Shown here: positions 33,628 through 43,698 of the stretch, one piece after another
How the letters are laid out: each line of letters begins with the position of its first letter
Position numbering within the stretch: position 1 is the stretch's first letter
Assembly: GCA_029378245.1 (NCBI GenBank)
Contig: JARKIF010000015.1
Span: 868,001-932,000 of the forward strand
Direction of reading: 5' to 3'
Length of the DNA stretch: 64,000 nucleotides
DNA from: Roridomyces roridus
Lineage: Eukaryota > Basidiomycota > Agaricomycetes > Agaricales > Mycenaceae
Made by a program: the position numbers and the translations under genes
Notes under the pieces: generated by a model
What the model saw: only the letters and a program-made list of their open reading frames with translations
What the model was told of the DNA's origin: nothing
The model's database searches: none

Positions 33628-34780
33628 TCATTCAACAACGAAGACATTCTCCTCCCTGACCCAGCCCTGAATACCCCGCCTCTGCACGCGCAACACCTTT
33701 CTCCCCTTCCCATTCGACCTCCGCAACATTCCTTCGGCGGCCGTAATCACCTCGTCGACGGATGGCGGTGGCGGGGCGTGTGAGTAGTAGGTGTAGAGAT
33801 TCTGCGAGGTGTCATCTCGAACTCGAATGATGAGTGTAGTGAGGGATCCGAAGGTGAGCGAGGTGAGGAGTGATAGCTCAGCCTAATACCAATGAGAATT
33901 ACATAGAGAGACCAGAAGCGCACGAACCTGGCTGAGACTCTGCCATATTGAAATACATTGTAGCTGAGGAATCTTCTCCTGGACGGCTACGGACGTGTAA
34001 GGCGGGGCAATAAGGATAGTCGATTACACGTACATTGAATGAACTCGCGCGTGACTGGGAGGTTATGAATCGTATGGACATGCTCATACACTTCCCTTGA
34101 CTTGCTCAGAAGTATCTCCTTCACCGTCGCATTCAAGTTCCCGCACGGAATAAGGGTATGAACATTGGGGAAATAAGGTAAAAGCGCCGCCATAATCGGT
34201 GGGATCGCAAGCGTTTCAATCGTCGGGAAAGTTCTGCCTTTGAAAGTCGAGTCAAGGAGATCGACAATATCGGTGAGGACGTTGAGGACGGTCAGAGATC
34301 GGAGATTTGGTAGCAGACCTAAGACCCGAACGAAATGCGCGACGGGCTCCCAAGTGTACATGTTGCAACCAATGAGGCTGATCGTCAGGGAACTGAATTG
34401 GGAGTCGCAAGTCAGTCGGGGATGCAGAGTGATGTCTGTACACACCGGACGGATGGAGCCACATACGGCGTCTTCTCGATCCCTATCATGCGTCGCCGCA
34501 GCATTTTTGAGTGCGGTCGGAACCAGCGATCGTCACGCTGCCAGCCACTTCTTTCTGGCTTGCGCGCATCCGTAATGGTGTGCACGCGTTTCCAGAGTTC
34601 CGGGAGGGTTACCTGTCGCAAAGAGCGACAGGTGTGTGAGAGAGCGCGCAGCGTGTCGATACCAGCGAATTCGTTGGGCGGGAGTCCTTGGATGCGGGCG
34701 TCGACGTCAATGAGGAGCTCGGGATGGTATTTGGTGATCTCAGTGAGCAGTTCGGGAGGAAGGGAGGAAAAAGAGGGCAT
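33628..34780 (-). CDS. F-box protein with LRR-like body
   Basis: Four minus-strand exons join in frame. The first (from ATG 34780) begins MPSFSSLPPELLTEITKYHP, an F-box at the extreme N-terminus with the usual LPxEL.TEI and CRSLRQVTLPELW motifs. A GTGTGT intron leads to the body, which contains SLTISLIGC, LLPNLRSLTVLNVLTDIV and FPTIETLAIPP, resembling degenerate Leu-rich repeats. Two more introns lead to a C-terminal exon ending KVLRVQRRGIQGWVREE and a TGA at 33628. F-box proteins select substrates for SCF ubiquitin ligases; the partner here is unknown. At about 290 residues it is on the short side for the type, yet appears complete. Confidence 0.8.
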
Positions 34781-35274
34781 TGGCCGTTAGGCAGACGTCG
34801 TGGGTCCAGTCAAGTCCGAAGGTCACGAGTCGACCACGGCATTCAAGAGCATCAATTCAGACATCTGTCGCGGGGTCGGGGCCCGAGGGCGGCCGGTCTG
34901 TGATGTTGAATTCGACAACTGATCAGATACAGGAAGCTGGGGGGCTTGAGCTCGCAAGCCCCCGTATATACTAAATCTAATGCTGCGCCGCAGCGCTGCG
35001 CAGATTCCGGCGCAGCCGTAGAAGCAGAATCCGCGGCGTCCCAAATATTCCCCATCCCGTGGTTTCTCCGTGCACACAGCGGGCCTATTCCCAACATGTG
35101 AGGTAGTTCATTGATGTATCAAACTAAGGCATAGGGGTGGGTGCTTTTGGGGTGGGGCCATGGTGGTCGGGAGGAAGGCCAATGGATGATCCGAGAATGA
35201 CACCGCCCCTCGGCAATCACGAGTGATCTAATCGAAACAAAGGAGAATCCTTTTTTCTCCTCCCACCATCATCC
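34781..35274. other. Divergent promoter region
   Basis: It lies between the F-box gene (minus) and the split MYND gene (plus). It contains a GCGCCGCAGCGCTGCGC palindrome-like string near 34985-35000. There is no gene. Confidence 0.4.
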
Positions 35275-35412
35275 ATGTCACTCCTGGGTCCGCCCAGCGA
35301 GCTGGCTGCCACAGACCCAGTGAAGTGGGATGCTCAGTGGGAAGAAGTCCTTGCCCTCTCGCACACTGATCCCAGCGCTGCCGATCTCATGGACTCTCTC
35401 CAAGCGTACCGC

Positions 35413-35417
35413 GTGCG
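35413..35417. repeat. Copia target-site duplication, left
   Basis: GTGCG, repeated at 43694-43698 on the other side of the element. Confidence 0.88.
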
Positions 35418-35716
35418 TGTCAAGATCTGTAATAGCGCGAATAGTGCGTACCTCAGTTCACCCGCAATGTGGGATAAAAGACTGATATATTAATCACCTG
35501 TAATAGCGCGAATAGCGCGTACTACGATACAAGTAAGTAAATAAAATATATAAAGTGAAAGGCTGTGCTCACCCTCAGTTCACCCGCAATGTGGGATAAA
35601 AGACTGAGGGTGAGATGCGAGCATGAGCAGTATATATACGTAGAGTGTGGTATGAATCTAAGAAGAGATGGGAACTGTCAACGGAGGCCCGGGCGGAAGA
35701 TCATCATTTCTTGACA
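35418..35716 (-). repeat. Copia LTR (3' LTR in sense orientation)
   Basis: 299 bases, with TGTCAAG/CTTGACA ends. It contains two copies of CTGTAATAGCGCGAATAG and two of CAGTTCACCCGCAATGTG, so the LTR has internal duplicated blocks. Confidence 0.95.
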
Positions 35717-38632
35717 CCCCCACTCGACCCAGGCCGTAGTCCCATAGCAAGACAGAACTTCATGTGTTTCTCATGTGGTAGAGCTTTTGTGAATATATCT
35801 GCCACCATCTCATCTGTTGGATACCATAAGACTACACACTCTCCTTGTCGGACCAGGTCATCTCGCACATAATGATATTTGCGCTGAATATGCTGAGTCC
35901 GTGCTCGGAACTGTGGTTCATTGCAGAGTATGATAGCGGCTCGGTTGTCACAGCGTAACTCTGTTGCGTCTTTCTGTGGTTGACCAAGCTCTTCAAAGAA
36001 TGAACGAAGCCACGCTAGATGTTGTCCAGCATTTGCTAGCCCAATGTATTCACTCTCAGTAGAGGAGAGAGCCACCATAGACTGGCGGCGGCTTGACCAT
36101 CCAATTCCTCCACTGTTTGAGATGAAAACATATCCTGAAGTTGATTTTGAGGTATCTTTATCTCCATTCCAGTCTGCATCACTGTATCCATAGAAAGTCA
36201 TATCCATGCCCATGTCAGCACCATTGTAATGCAAGGCCCAGTCACGAGTGCCCTTCAAGTATCGGAGCAGTCGTTTGGCTGCAGCCCAGTGGTTTTTCTT
36301 GGGATTTGCACTGTAACGACCAAGTACTCCAACAGTATGTGCAATATCTGGTCTTGTCCCTCGCATGGCATACATTGTAGATCCAACAACACCGGAATAT
36401 TGGACTTCTGGTCCACCAGTTGCAAGTTGCATCGCTGGTATGACCTGGTCATCCTCTGGGTCTTCAGTGGTAAGGTGGGATCCAACTGCCATGGGAGTAA
36501 AGACTGGTTTGCAATCAGACATGCCGTAGCGGGCAAGGACCTTGTCAATGTATTGACGCTGGCTAAGGGATATGGTTCGCTTTTTCCGGTCACGGATGAT
36601 CTCAATTCCTAGAAGGTATTTTGCAGGACCAAGATCTCGCATCTCGAAGCTGGAAGCAAGCATTTCTTTGATTTGCTTGGAGAACTGCGGAGATGTAGTT
36701 GCGAGTAATAAATAATCAACATAGACAACCAGGAAGCATGTCTGTTTTCCATGCTTGTACACATAGAGGCATGACTCTGAGTTGAGACGGTGGAAACCCA
36801 ACTTCATGAGCTTTGCATCAAGTGTCCTGTTCCAGGTTCTCCCAGCTTGCCTCAAGCCATAGAGGGACCGTTTTAAGCGCCAGCAATGTCCTTCTGGAAT
36901 TTCAACACAATTCGGAGGTAGCATGAAGATTTCCTCTTTGAGTTCACCATTGAGATATGCAGTGGAGACATCCATTTGTTCAAGTTCAAGATTGTACTTG
37001 GCAGCAAGAGCACAGATGATTCGGATTGACTCAAGGTTGGCGGTTGGAGAGAAAACTTCCTTGTAGTCAATTCCTTCTCTTTGTGTATCACCTCTAGCAA
37101 CAATACGAACTTTGTAGCGTGGTTGCGAGTAGCTGCCAGTTTCATCTGGTTTGACTTTTAGAACAACTTTGGATCTGATTGGTTTGACCCCTTCAGGAAT
37201 GGGTACAACTTCATAGACATCATTTGCGTCGAAAGCTGCTAACTCTTCCCTGAGTCCATCCATCCACTGTTCAGCATTTGGGCCATTCATTGCCTCTTGC
37301 CAGGTGCTTGGATCAAGATCAGACTGGGTAGCATATGCTTCAGCGATTACATCTTCCCAACTGGCCAGTAGAATAGCTTCTTCAGTGGTTTGAGAATCTT
37401 TGTCTGAGGGAGTTTGGCTTTCTGCATCTGAGAGTGCGTCTTGCCTGGCTTTACGATCAGCTATTTCAGCTTGTCTTTGAGCCTTGCTTTGGCTTTGCTG
37501 AGCCGTTGCAGTCTTTTGATAAGCTGCATTTGGATGTTCAGCAGGAGTATGAGTGCGTGTTGAACGGCGCGTTGGCTCAGTTCGAGCACCTCCAACCCTG
37601 CGTAGTGGTGGTACATTATGGTCTGACGGATGGGATATTTCTGGTGCTGCAGATGTAGGAATTTGATCCCCCACTGAATCTGGTATGCCTGTGGGTGTTG
37701 AATTGCCCCCCACTGAACCTGGAATGCCTGCAGAAATCTGGGTTGTTCCTGTAGTCTGAGGAACCACATCATCGTCATCTTCATCGTAGTAAGGACGGAC
37801 ACTTTTACGGATGTTTTGGGAAACCTGTTCGAAATCCTTTCGAGATGTAACTTGGGATTCGACCTGAGGAATTTCCCGAGGCACATAGGGAGTCTCATCA
37901 AACTTTACATGCTTGGAGTGAATGATGGCCCCATATTTTCCGTTAGAGTCAATTGGAAGCAAGTCATAGGATTTGCTGTGCTCTCGGTATCCAATGAAGA
38001 TGCAGTACTTTGCTTTGTCCCCAAATTTCTGTTTCCGGCGTTTTTCCTCTGGAATCCAGGGGTAGGCTTTGCACCCAAAAACATGCAAGTGGCGAATATC
38101 TGCTGGGCGATCAAATAGGATTTCATATGGTATGCGGTAACCTCTCGCTGAAGTTGGTGTATAGATAGCTGCCTTCAGAGCATATGTCCAGAATCGGCGA
38201 GGTAGGTGAGAGTCAATCAGCATGGTAGTTGCACGGGTCACCATGGTGTAGTTTAACCGCTCAGCGAGACCATCCTGCTCAGGTGTATATGGAGCAGTTG
38301 TCTCATGAATGATTCCTTGCTTCTTGAATTCAAGCTCCATTTCTCCAGAGGTATATTCACCACCACCATCGGTGCGAAAAAATCTGGTCCAACCTGAGCA
38401 AAACTCCCAGTGTCCAATGTGAGTATGGAACAACTTCTCAAGATCTTTTCGAAGTTCCTTGAGCAGCCGGTAGACACCAGATTTCTTCTTTGCAAACAGG
38501 ACCCATACAAAATGAGACCAATGGTCAGTCACTGTTATCCAATATTTTGCACCACCAGGACCTTCCGGTGTCACTGGACCACCAACATCTGAAGATACAA
38601 TGTCAAGAGGTCCACGAGGTTGGGATTTACTA
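35704..38632 (-). CDS. Copia pol, 3' part: integrase, reverse transcriptase, RNase H
   Basis: The frame begins inside the transposon end and continues through integrase (DIVSSDVGGPV; FFRTDGGGEYTSGE; TPEQDGLAERLN, the D,D,E positions). Reverse transcriptase follows (VVLKVKPDETGSYSQPRYKV; MDVSTAYLNGEL; LYGLRQAGRTWN) and then RNase H (YGYSDADWNGDKDTSKSTSG; ALSSTESEY), with a stop just inside the 3' LTR. The active-site box reads YVDYLL instead of the usual YVDDLL (codon 36712-36714), losing an essential aspartate. Pol copies the element RNA and inserts the cDNA. The 5' part of the same polyprotein lies beyond the mariner insertion, at 41699-43271. Confidence 0.93.
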
Positions 38633-38709
38633 AGGTAGCGGCCATCCATTCCCTGTCAACGTCACGTGGTTGATACTTTCGCGTGACTTCTTCGTCCAAA
38701 TCGGGTCAA
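38633..38709. repeat. Left 77-base terminal inverted repeat of the Tc1/mariner-type element
   Basis: It begins AGGTAGCGGCCATCCATTCC and is an exact inverted match to 41622-41698. A TA duplication sits at 38631-38632. Confidence 0.95.
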
Positions 38710-38936
38710 TTAGTACTCAAACTCCAAAGAAAAGTCCCTCAGATAATAACCACGGCGTGCAGAGCTAATCGGCTCCATGAATTTACAGCTAAAGTAGCTA
38801 CAAGTACGTAGGAATTGACCGATTGGGAAAAGATGATCCATTGAGAACGGAGAAGTCGATTTTGTGCCCGAAATTACCCAAGCACGCCCACTTTGCCAGC
38901 GCGACGCGCCCAGTCCAGGCGCCAAGGCCCGCTAGC

Positions 38937-41369
38937 ATGCCCGGGAAGCGCAAGTATCTTCGCCATCGTGCAGAGAACTTCCTGAAGGGTGTCAAGGATG
39001 CCATAGCGGGCTTTTCGCCGCGTAAAAAGAGCAAGCGCGTGCCGGACGTGGAGGAGGATGCTGATGATTCTGACAAGGAGAATCTGGTGCGTGCACGTCT
39101 TCATAGCGCGTTTGACGCGTGATAACCTGTCTTCTGGTATAGGCGAAGGGTTCCACGGTGCCTTCTGACATCAGTGTCGATCCTCCATGTGAAAATGACG
39201 ACGTGTTCTTGGCATCGGAGCTGGCGACTTTTCAGATCCCCGCTGCTTCTTTCGCCTGGCAAACGGCGCGTCCTGCTGCGCCCACAGCTGCGCCGGAACA
39301 CTCTTACCACGAATACTCCCTGAACCCCCCTCCACCTCCAAAATCACGTCGCGCTGCCACGGTCGAGGAGGTTCCAGATGAAGACGACATATCCTTTTTC
39401 GCGCGGCTTGATGATTTCAATTACTCCAACGATTCCCTGGATAGTCTCGCGTCGGACGAAGACTCGCCACCGGACCCTGAGGAGGCCGCCTTTGAATCAG
39501 CCAGGAATGCTGATATTCCCGCCCAAGACGCGTACGCAAATGTGTACGACGCGTATATTGCCCCGGGGAAGTTACGCGAGTCACCCCCTGTTCTTGGCGC
39601 CGCTTCTGCTGCCAAGGACCTGGCTGAAATGCTCCGGGGAAAGAAGCGAGGGGAAAATTCCGCGGGGTATAAGGATCCTGGGCTCGATCCTTTCTTTCGC
39701 AAGCGCCTGGAGTGCTTGCGCACATTTTTGAATCAATACACAGATTCAAGGTCCAAAACTTACGGTCATTGGGGTGCCTCCGCTCTTCAGACGGCTGTTG
39801 GACTCGGACGCGGGCGATACTGTGTGCGGACCATGTGTCAGATGGCTCGGCAATTCATCCACGATCGTACCGTCCTTCCCGTGAACCCATTCGGCGATTG
39901 GAACGAGTCTCTGCTTGTCAACGAGGGCTTGTCATCGGGTCTCCAACTTTTCCTGCAGGAAGAACCCGACAACATTACACCCGAGCGAGTCAAGGCGTAT
40001 CTGGACCGACCTGAAGTACGCGAGGAGTATGGAATCACGGCTGGCATCTCCCTCCGTACAGCACGGCGCTATCTCCGCGCCCTGGGATACAGGTACGGGA
40101 TGCCGACGAAAGGGCAGTATGTGGATGGACACGAGCGACCCGATGTCGTTTACGAGCGGGACCACAAGTATATTCCCAAGCTCAAGAAATTGTCCGAGCG
40201 CATGCGCTTCTACGACCGCGATGGTCATCCCGTCTTCGGTCCCTATCACAACGGCCGCCGAGTGGTTGTTTGGTATCATGACGAGTCTATTTTCTACGCC
40301 CACGACCGCAAGCGTCCCCGTTGGTATCACCCCAATGCGTCCAAACTTAATCAAAAGGGCGACGGCCATTCTCTCATGGTCTCCGACTACGTGTCCATCG
40401 ACTTTGGATGGTCCCCGACCTCTCTCGATGGCAGACGGACTGCATGCCGCTTCCTGCGACCTGGGAAAAACCGAGATGGATACGTGACAGCCGAGGATGT
40501 CAAGGAGCAGGCGGAGGAGATGATGGACATCTTGGACGAGGTTTATCCGGACTTTGAGCACGTATTCGTGTACGACAACGCGACAACTCACAAGAAGCGC
40601 CCTGACGGCTCCCTCTCTGCGCGCCAGATGCCGAAATTCCCCTCCCTCAAAAACAACTGGCTTGTCACCGTCAACTTGACTGATTCCAATGGCAAACCGG
40701 TCTTCACAACTGGTGGGCAATTGGAGAAGACCAAGATTCCCATGCACGGCGCCGAGTTTGATGGCAAACCTCAAGATTTGTACTTCCCCCAGGGCCACGA
40801 GCACGCCGGCACATTCAAGGGCATGGCTGTCATTTTGGAGGAGCGTGGGATGGGAGATATCGCCAAGAAGAACGCCCAGTGCCCCGGTTTCAAATGCCCT
40901 CCCCCGGCCGTTGATTGTTGCTGCCGTCGTGCGTTGTTCAACCAACCTGACTTCGCCAATGTTCCGTCCATCTTGGAGAATGCATGCAACGAGCGGGGAT
41001 ACTCCGTCCTCTTTCTGCCGAAATTCCACTGTGAGCTCAACATGATCGAGCAGTGCTGGGGGTATGCAAAACGGATCTATCGCTTCTTCCCCGAGTCCTC
41101 GCGCGAGGACGATTTGGAACGCAATGTCCGGGAAGCCCTTGACTCCGTCCCTCTCGAGTCAATTCGGCGGTGAGTATTTCGCGTTTGCCGTCAATTCAAA
41201 TGTGCTGATGAGTACGGGAAGGTTCGGTAATCGCGCCCTCAAATTTGTGGATGCATACTCCATGGGGCTTAATGGACGCCAGGCCGTTTGGGCCTCTCGT
41301 AAATATCACGGTCATCGTGTCCTCCCGATGTCCATCTTGGAAGAGCTCGACAACGCTAATATTGTATAA
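38937..41369 (+). CDS. DDE transposase of the Tc1/mariner-type element
   Basis: Exons 38937-39086, 39143-41169 and 41222-41369 encode 774 residues. The N-terminus is basic (MPGKRKYLRHRAENF; SPRKKSKR). An acidic, Ser/Asp-rich segment follows, then a helical DNA-binding region. The catalytic triad is visible: VWYHDESIFY (Asp about 427), VFVYDNATTHKK (Asp about 525) and LNMIEQCWGYAK (Glu about 682), the NxIExxW signature of IS630/Tc1 enzymes. A cysteine cluster (VDCCCRRALF) lies before the last acidic residue. The C-terminal exon (RFGNRALKFVDAYSMGLNGR) completes a form I recall from many basidiomycete genomes. It cuts and pastes its own element at TA sites. The frame is intact. Confidence 0.93.
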
Positions 41370-41621
41370 TCTCACCTATAACTCGTCCTAATTATCTTGT
41401 ATGTACATACTGTAGCCATAGCATCCTTGTATCTAGCAGAATTGTCGAAGAAATGCTCTGAAATAGGTGTCCTGGACCTGAAATCCACAACTCCTCCCTC
41501 CACAGTCAACTCCGGGTCAAGCCCTCTTACAAGGGTAAACTTAGGATGTATTCAAGTAATTTCATGGAAGGAATTTGCCTCCTCTACTCTACAGATTATA
41601 TTCGACGATTTTCTTTCTCGT

Positions 41622-41698
41622 TTGACCCGATTTGGACGAAGAAGTCACGCGAAAGTATCAACCACGTGACGTTGACAGGGAATGGATGGCCGCTACCT
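41622..41698. repeat. Right 77-base terminal inverted repeat
   Basis: An exact inverted match to 38633-38709, followed by TA at 41699-41700. Confidence 0.95.
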
Positions 41699-43271
41699 TA
41701 TCTGTGAAAGGCAATTTCTTCATTTTTCCAACTGCACAAGGTTCACAGAATTTGGGTGATCCTGTTAGTGATGTTATATCACCCAGTTGACCCTTTCTGT
41801 ACATCCTCTGTAGGTATTGGAAATTGGTGTGTCCAGTAATGCGATGCAAATGGTTGATGTCCATGGCAAATAGTGCTTTGGGGTCTGAGCTCAGAGGTAC
41901 TGCCGAGATGTGGTAGAGGCCGCGTTGATATTTAGCCTCAATCATCCGTCTGCGATTGGTGTCACGAACTACACACTGATCACCTTCAAAAATGCACTTG
42001 TAGCCTTTTCTGGCAATACGTGGGACTGAGACAAGAGTTAAACCAAAGGTTGGAATATGCAAAGCTTTCAACGAAACATCAGTGGTTCCGTCCTTGGTTT
42101 TTCAAGATAATCTGATGATTCCAGTGCCAATGGTGTCACAGAATGAGTTGTCTCCCAAGCGTACGCGCCGTGGTGGATCCAAGACCTTGTAAGTGCCAGT
42201 TTCAAACCAATCGAGGTGAGGTGTCATAGTGGTGGATGCACCAGAGTCCATGATTATCACATATTTAGCTTTCTCAGAGTCCCAGGAGATATAAGCGGAC
42301 ATAGCAGCATAGGATTTGGAAGAAACAGAATATTCTACAGCTAAATCAGCATGATCCTCCTCTTCAGAGTCAGAGTCCAATGCAGCTGGGTTTGCAGTAT
42401 TTTTGCGACCTTTGCGACCTTTGGCAGATGGAGCTTGGTTCTGCTTGGAATTCTGTACCATCTGTATCATACTCCGGCATTCCTCCGTGGTATGTGTAGC
42501 GTTCTGTTTATGGAGAAGACAGAATTTTTTACGCTCACGGCCCACTTTGTCCTTGCCAGACTTGGAGGCAGCTGAAGCCAGAGCAGCTTCATCCCCAGAT
42601 TCACCAGGTGTGGGATTAGCTCCAATGGCTATAAGCCGGGAGCGGACTTTGTCCCAAGTGATTCCTGTACCCAGAGAGGACACAATGTTTCCTCTGATGC
42701 CAGCCCAATAGATATTATCAGGGAACGTGTTGAGCAACACAAGTGGCTGCAGATCCTGGGATAGGGGATATTTGAGTCTGAGGAGCCGGTCAAGGTGGCC
42801 TTTGACAATCCGGATATGATCCTCGATCTGTTTCTTCTCTGGGGTCTTGGCCTGTTCAGCTACAAATTTTGTGCCAAACAGCTGGGCAAGAACGGACATG
42901 GCCATTTCGGCGGGATTGTCCTCCTCAAAACGTGTGCGGAGTTTGACCCAGAGGAGACCAGCAGAGGATTCCTCCATATATTCGAGCTGCAGTTCTGGAG
43001 CTAGGTATTTGTTGATAATGCCAACTGCCCGGCTGTTGCGTTCCTCTGGAGCATCACGCAAAGGACCTGTATGGGGAGGAACTACAGACCCAGGAGTCCC
43101 AGGAATAGGAGTGGAGGCTGCAAGAGAAACCAAGGCATCTGCGCCAGAGGGAGCAGTGATGACTTTCTCCAGAATAGTGAAAACACCTTCCCGGCGCAGT
43201 TCATTTTGAACAGCCAGTCGGAAGGGCATCCAGTCAGAAGCCGAAGACAGTTGAAGAGTTTCAGAAGACAT
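41699..43271 (-). pseudogene. Copia gag, protease and pre-integrase, with in-frame TGA
   Basis: The ATG at 43271 (MSSETLQLSSASDWMPF) starts a UBN2/copia-type gag. It has helical capsid motifs (LWVKLRTRFEEDNPAEM; LLRLKYPLSQDL) and a variant knuckle CLLHKQNATHTTEEC. The aspartic protease DSGAS is at about 42240-42255. The frame meets TGA at 42102-42104, then continues in the same frame through the pre-integrase zinc region (LHRITGHTNFQYLQ; FCEPCAVGKMKKLPF) up to the mariner junction. The stop may be a CGA-to-TGA change or a readthrough stop. Gag forms particles and the protease matures them. Confidence 0.9.
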
Positions 43272-43394
43272 GATAGTGATCTGTATCTGTCAATGGCCGT
43301 GGGTTGATTGATTGTTGCACGAGGCGATACTCGTAGGAGTGAGTCTTCTTGCAGGGAGTCTGTTTAGAGCAGTAGCGCTCCGGGGCCCATAACC

Positions 43395-43693
43395 TGTCAA
43401 GATCTGTAATAGCGCGAATAGTGCGTACCTCAGTTCACCCGCAATGTGGGATAAAAGACTGATATATTAATCACCTGTAATAGCGCGAATAGCGCGTACT
43501 ACGATACAAGTAAGTAAATAAAATATATAAAGTGAAAGGCTGTGCTCACCCTCAGTTCACCCGCAATGTGGGATAAAAGACTGAGGGTGAGATGCGAGCA
43601 TGAGCAGTATATATACGTAGAGTGTGGTATGAATCTAAGAAGAGATGGGAACTGTCAACGGAGGCCCGGGCGGAAGATCATCATTTCTTGACA
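43395..43693 (-). repeat. Copia LTR (5' LTR in sense orientation)
   Basis: It appears identical to the other LTR across 299 bases. The adjacent internal sequence in sense orientation reads GGTTATGGGCCCCGG, a possible primer-binding site; its tRNA partner is not certain. Confidence 0.95.
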
Positions 43694-43698
43694 GTGCG
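43694..43698. repeat. Copia target-site duplication, right
   Basis: GTGCG, matching 35413-35417. Confidence 0.88.

Larger units (their letters stand above)
38633..41698 (+). mobile_element. Tc1/mariner (IS630) superfamily DNA transposon
   Basis: 3,066 bases with perfect 77-base inverted repeats and a TA duplication (38631-38632, 41699-41700). It is inserted within the copia pol gene between the pre-integrase finger and the integrase. Removing it with one TA restores the copia frame, proving the borders. It encodes one three-exon transposase. The perfect repeats and open gene suggest an autonomous, recently active element. Confidence 0.95.
35418..43693 (-). mobile_element. Ty1/copia LTR retrotransposon, interrupted by a Tc1/mariner element
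   Basis: Two 299-base LTRs (35418-35716 and 43395-43693) begin TGTCAAG and end CTTGACA, and look identical by eye. GTGCG is duplicated outside. Coding order on the minus strand is gag and protease, pre-integrase finger, integrase, reverse transcriptase, RNase H: the copia order. A purine-rich GAGTGGGGG precedes the 3' LTR. The element is split at 38633-41698 by a DNA transposon. An in-frame TGA (42102-42104) and a changed reverse-transcriptase active site mark it as non-functional despite its young LTRs. Confidence 0.95.

Noticed and set aside
39932..41029. Minus-strand frame of 365 codons inside the mariner transposase
   Set aside because: It lies opposite the DDE domain; codon bias of the sense gene creates the open antisense frame.
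38631..41700. Possibility that the plus-strand 774-residue gene is a host gene captured by copia
   Set aside because: Perfect 77-base inverted repeats, a TA duplication and a DDE transposase show it is a separate transposon inserted into copia.
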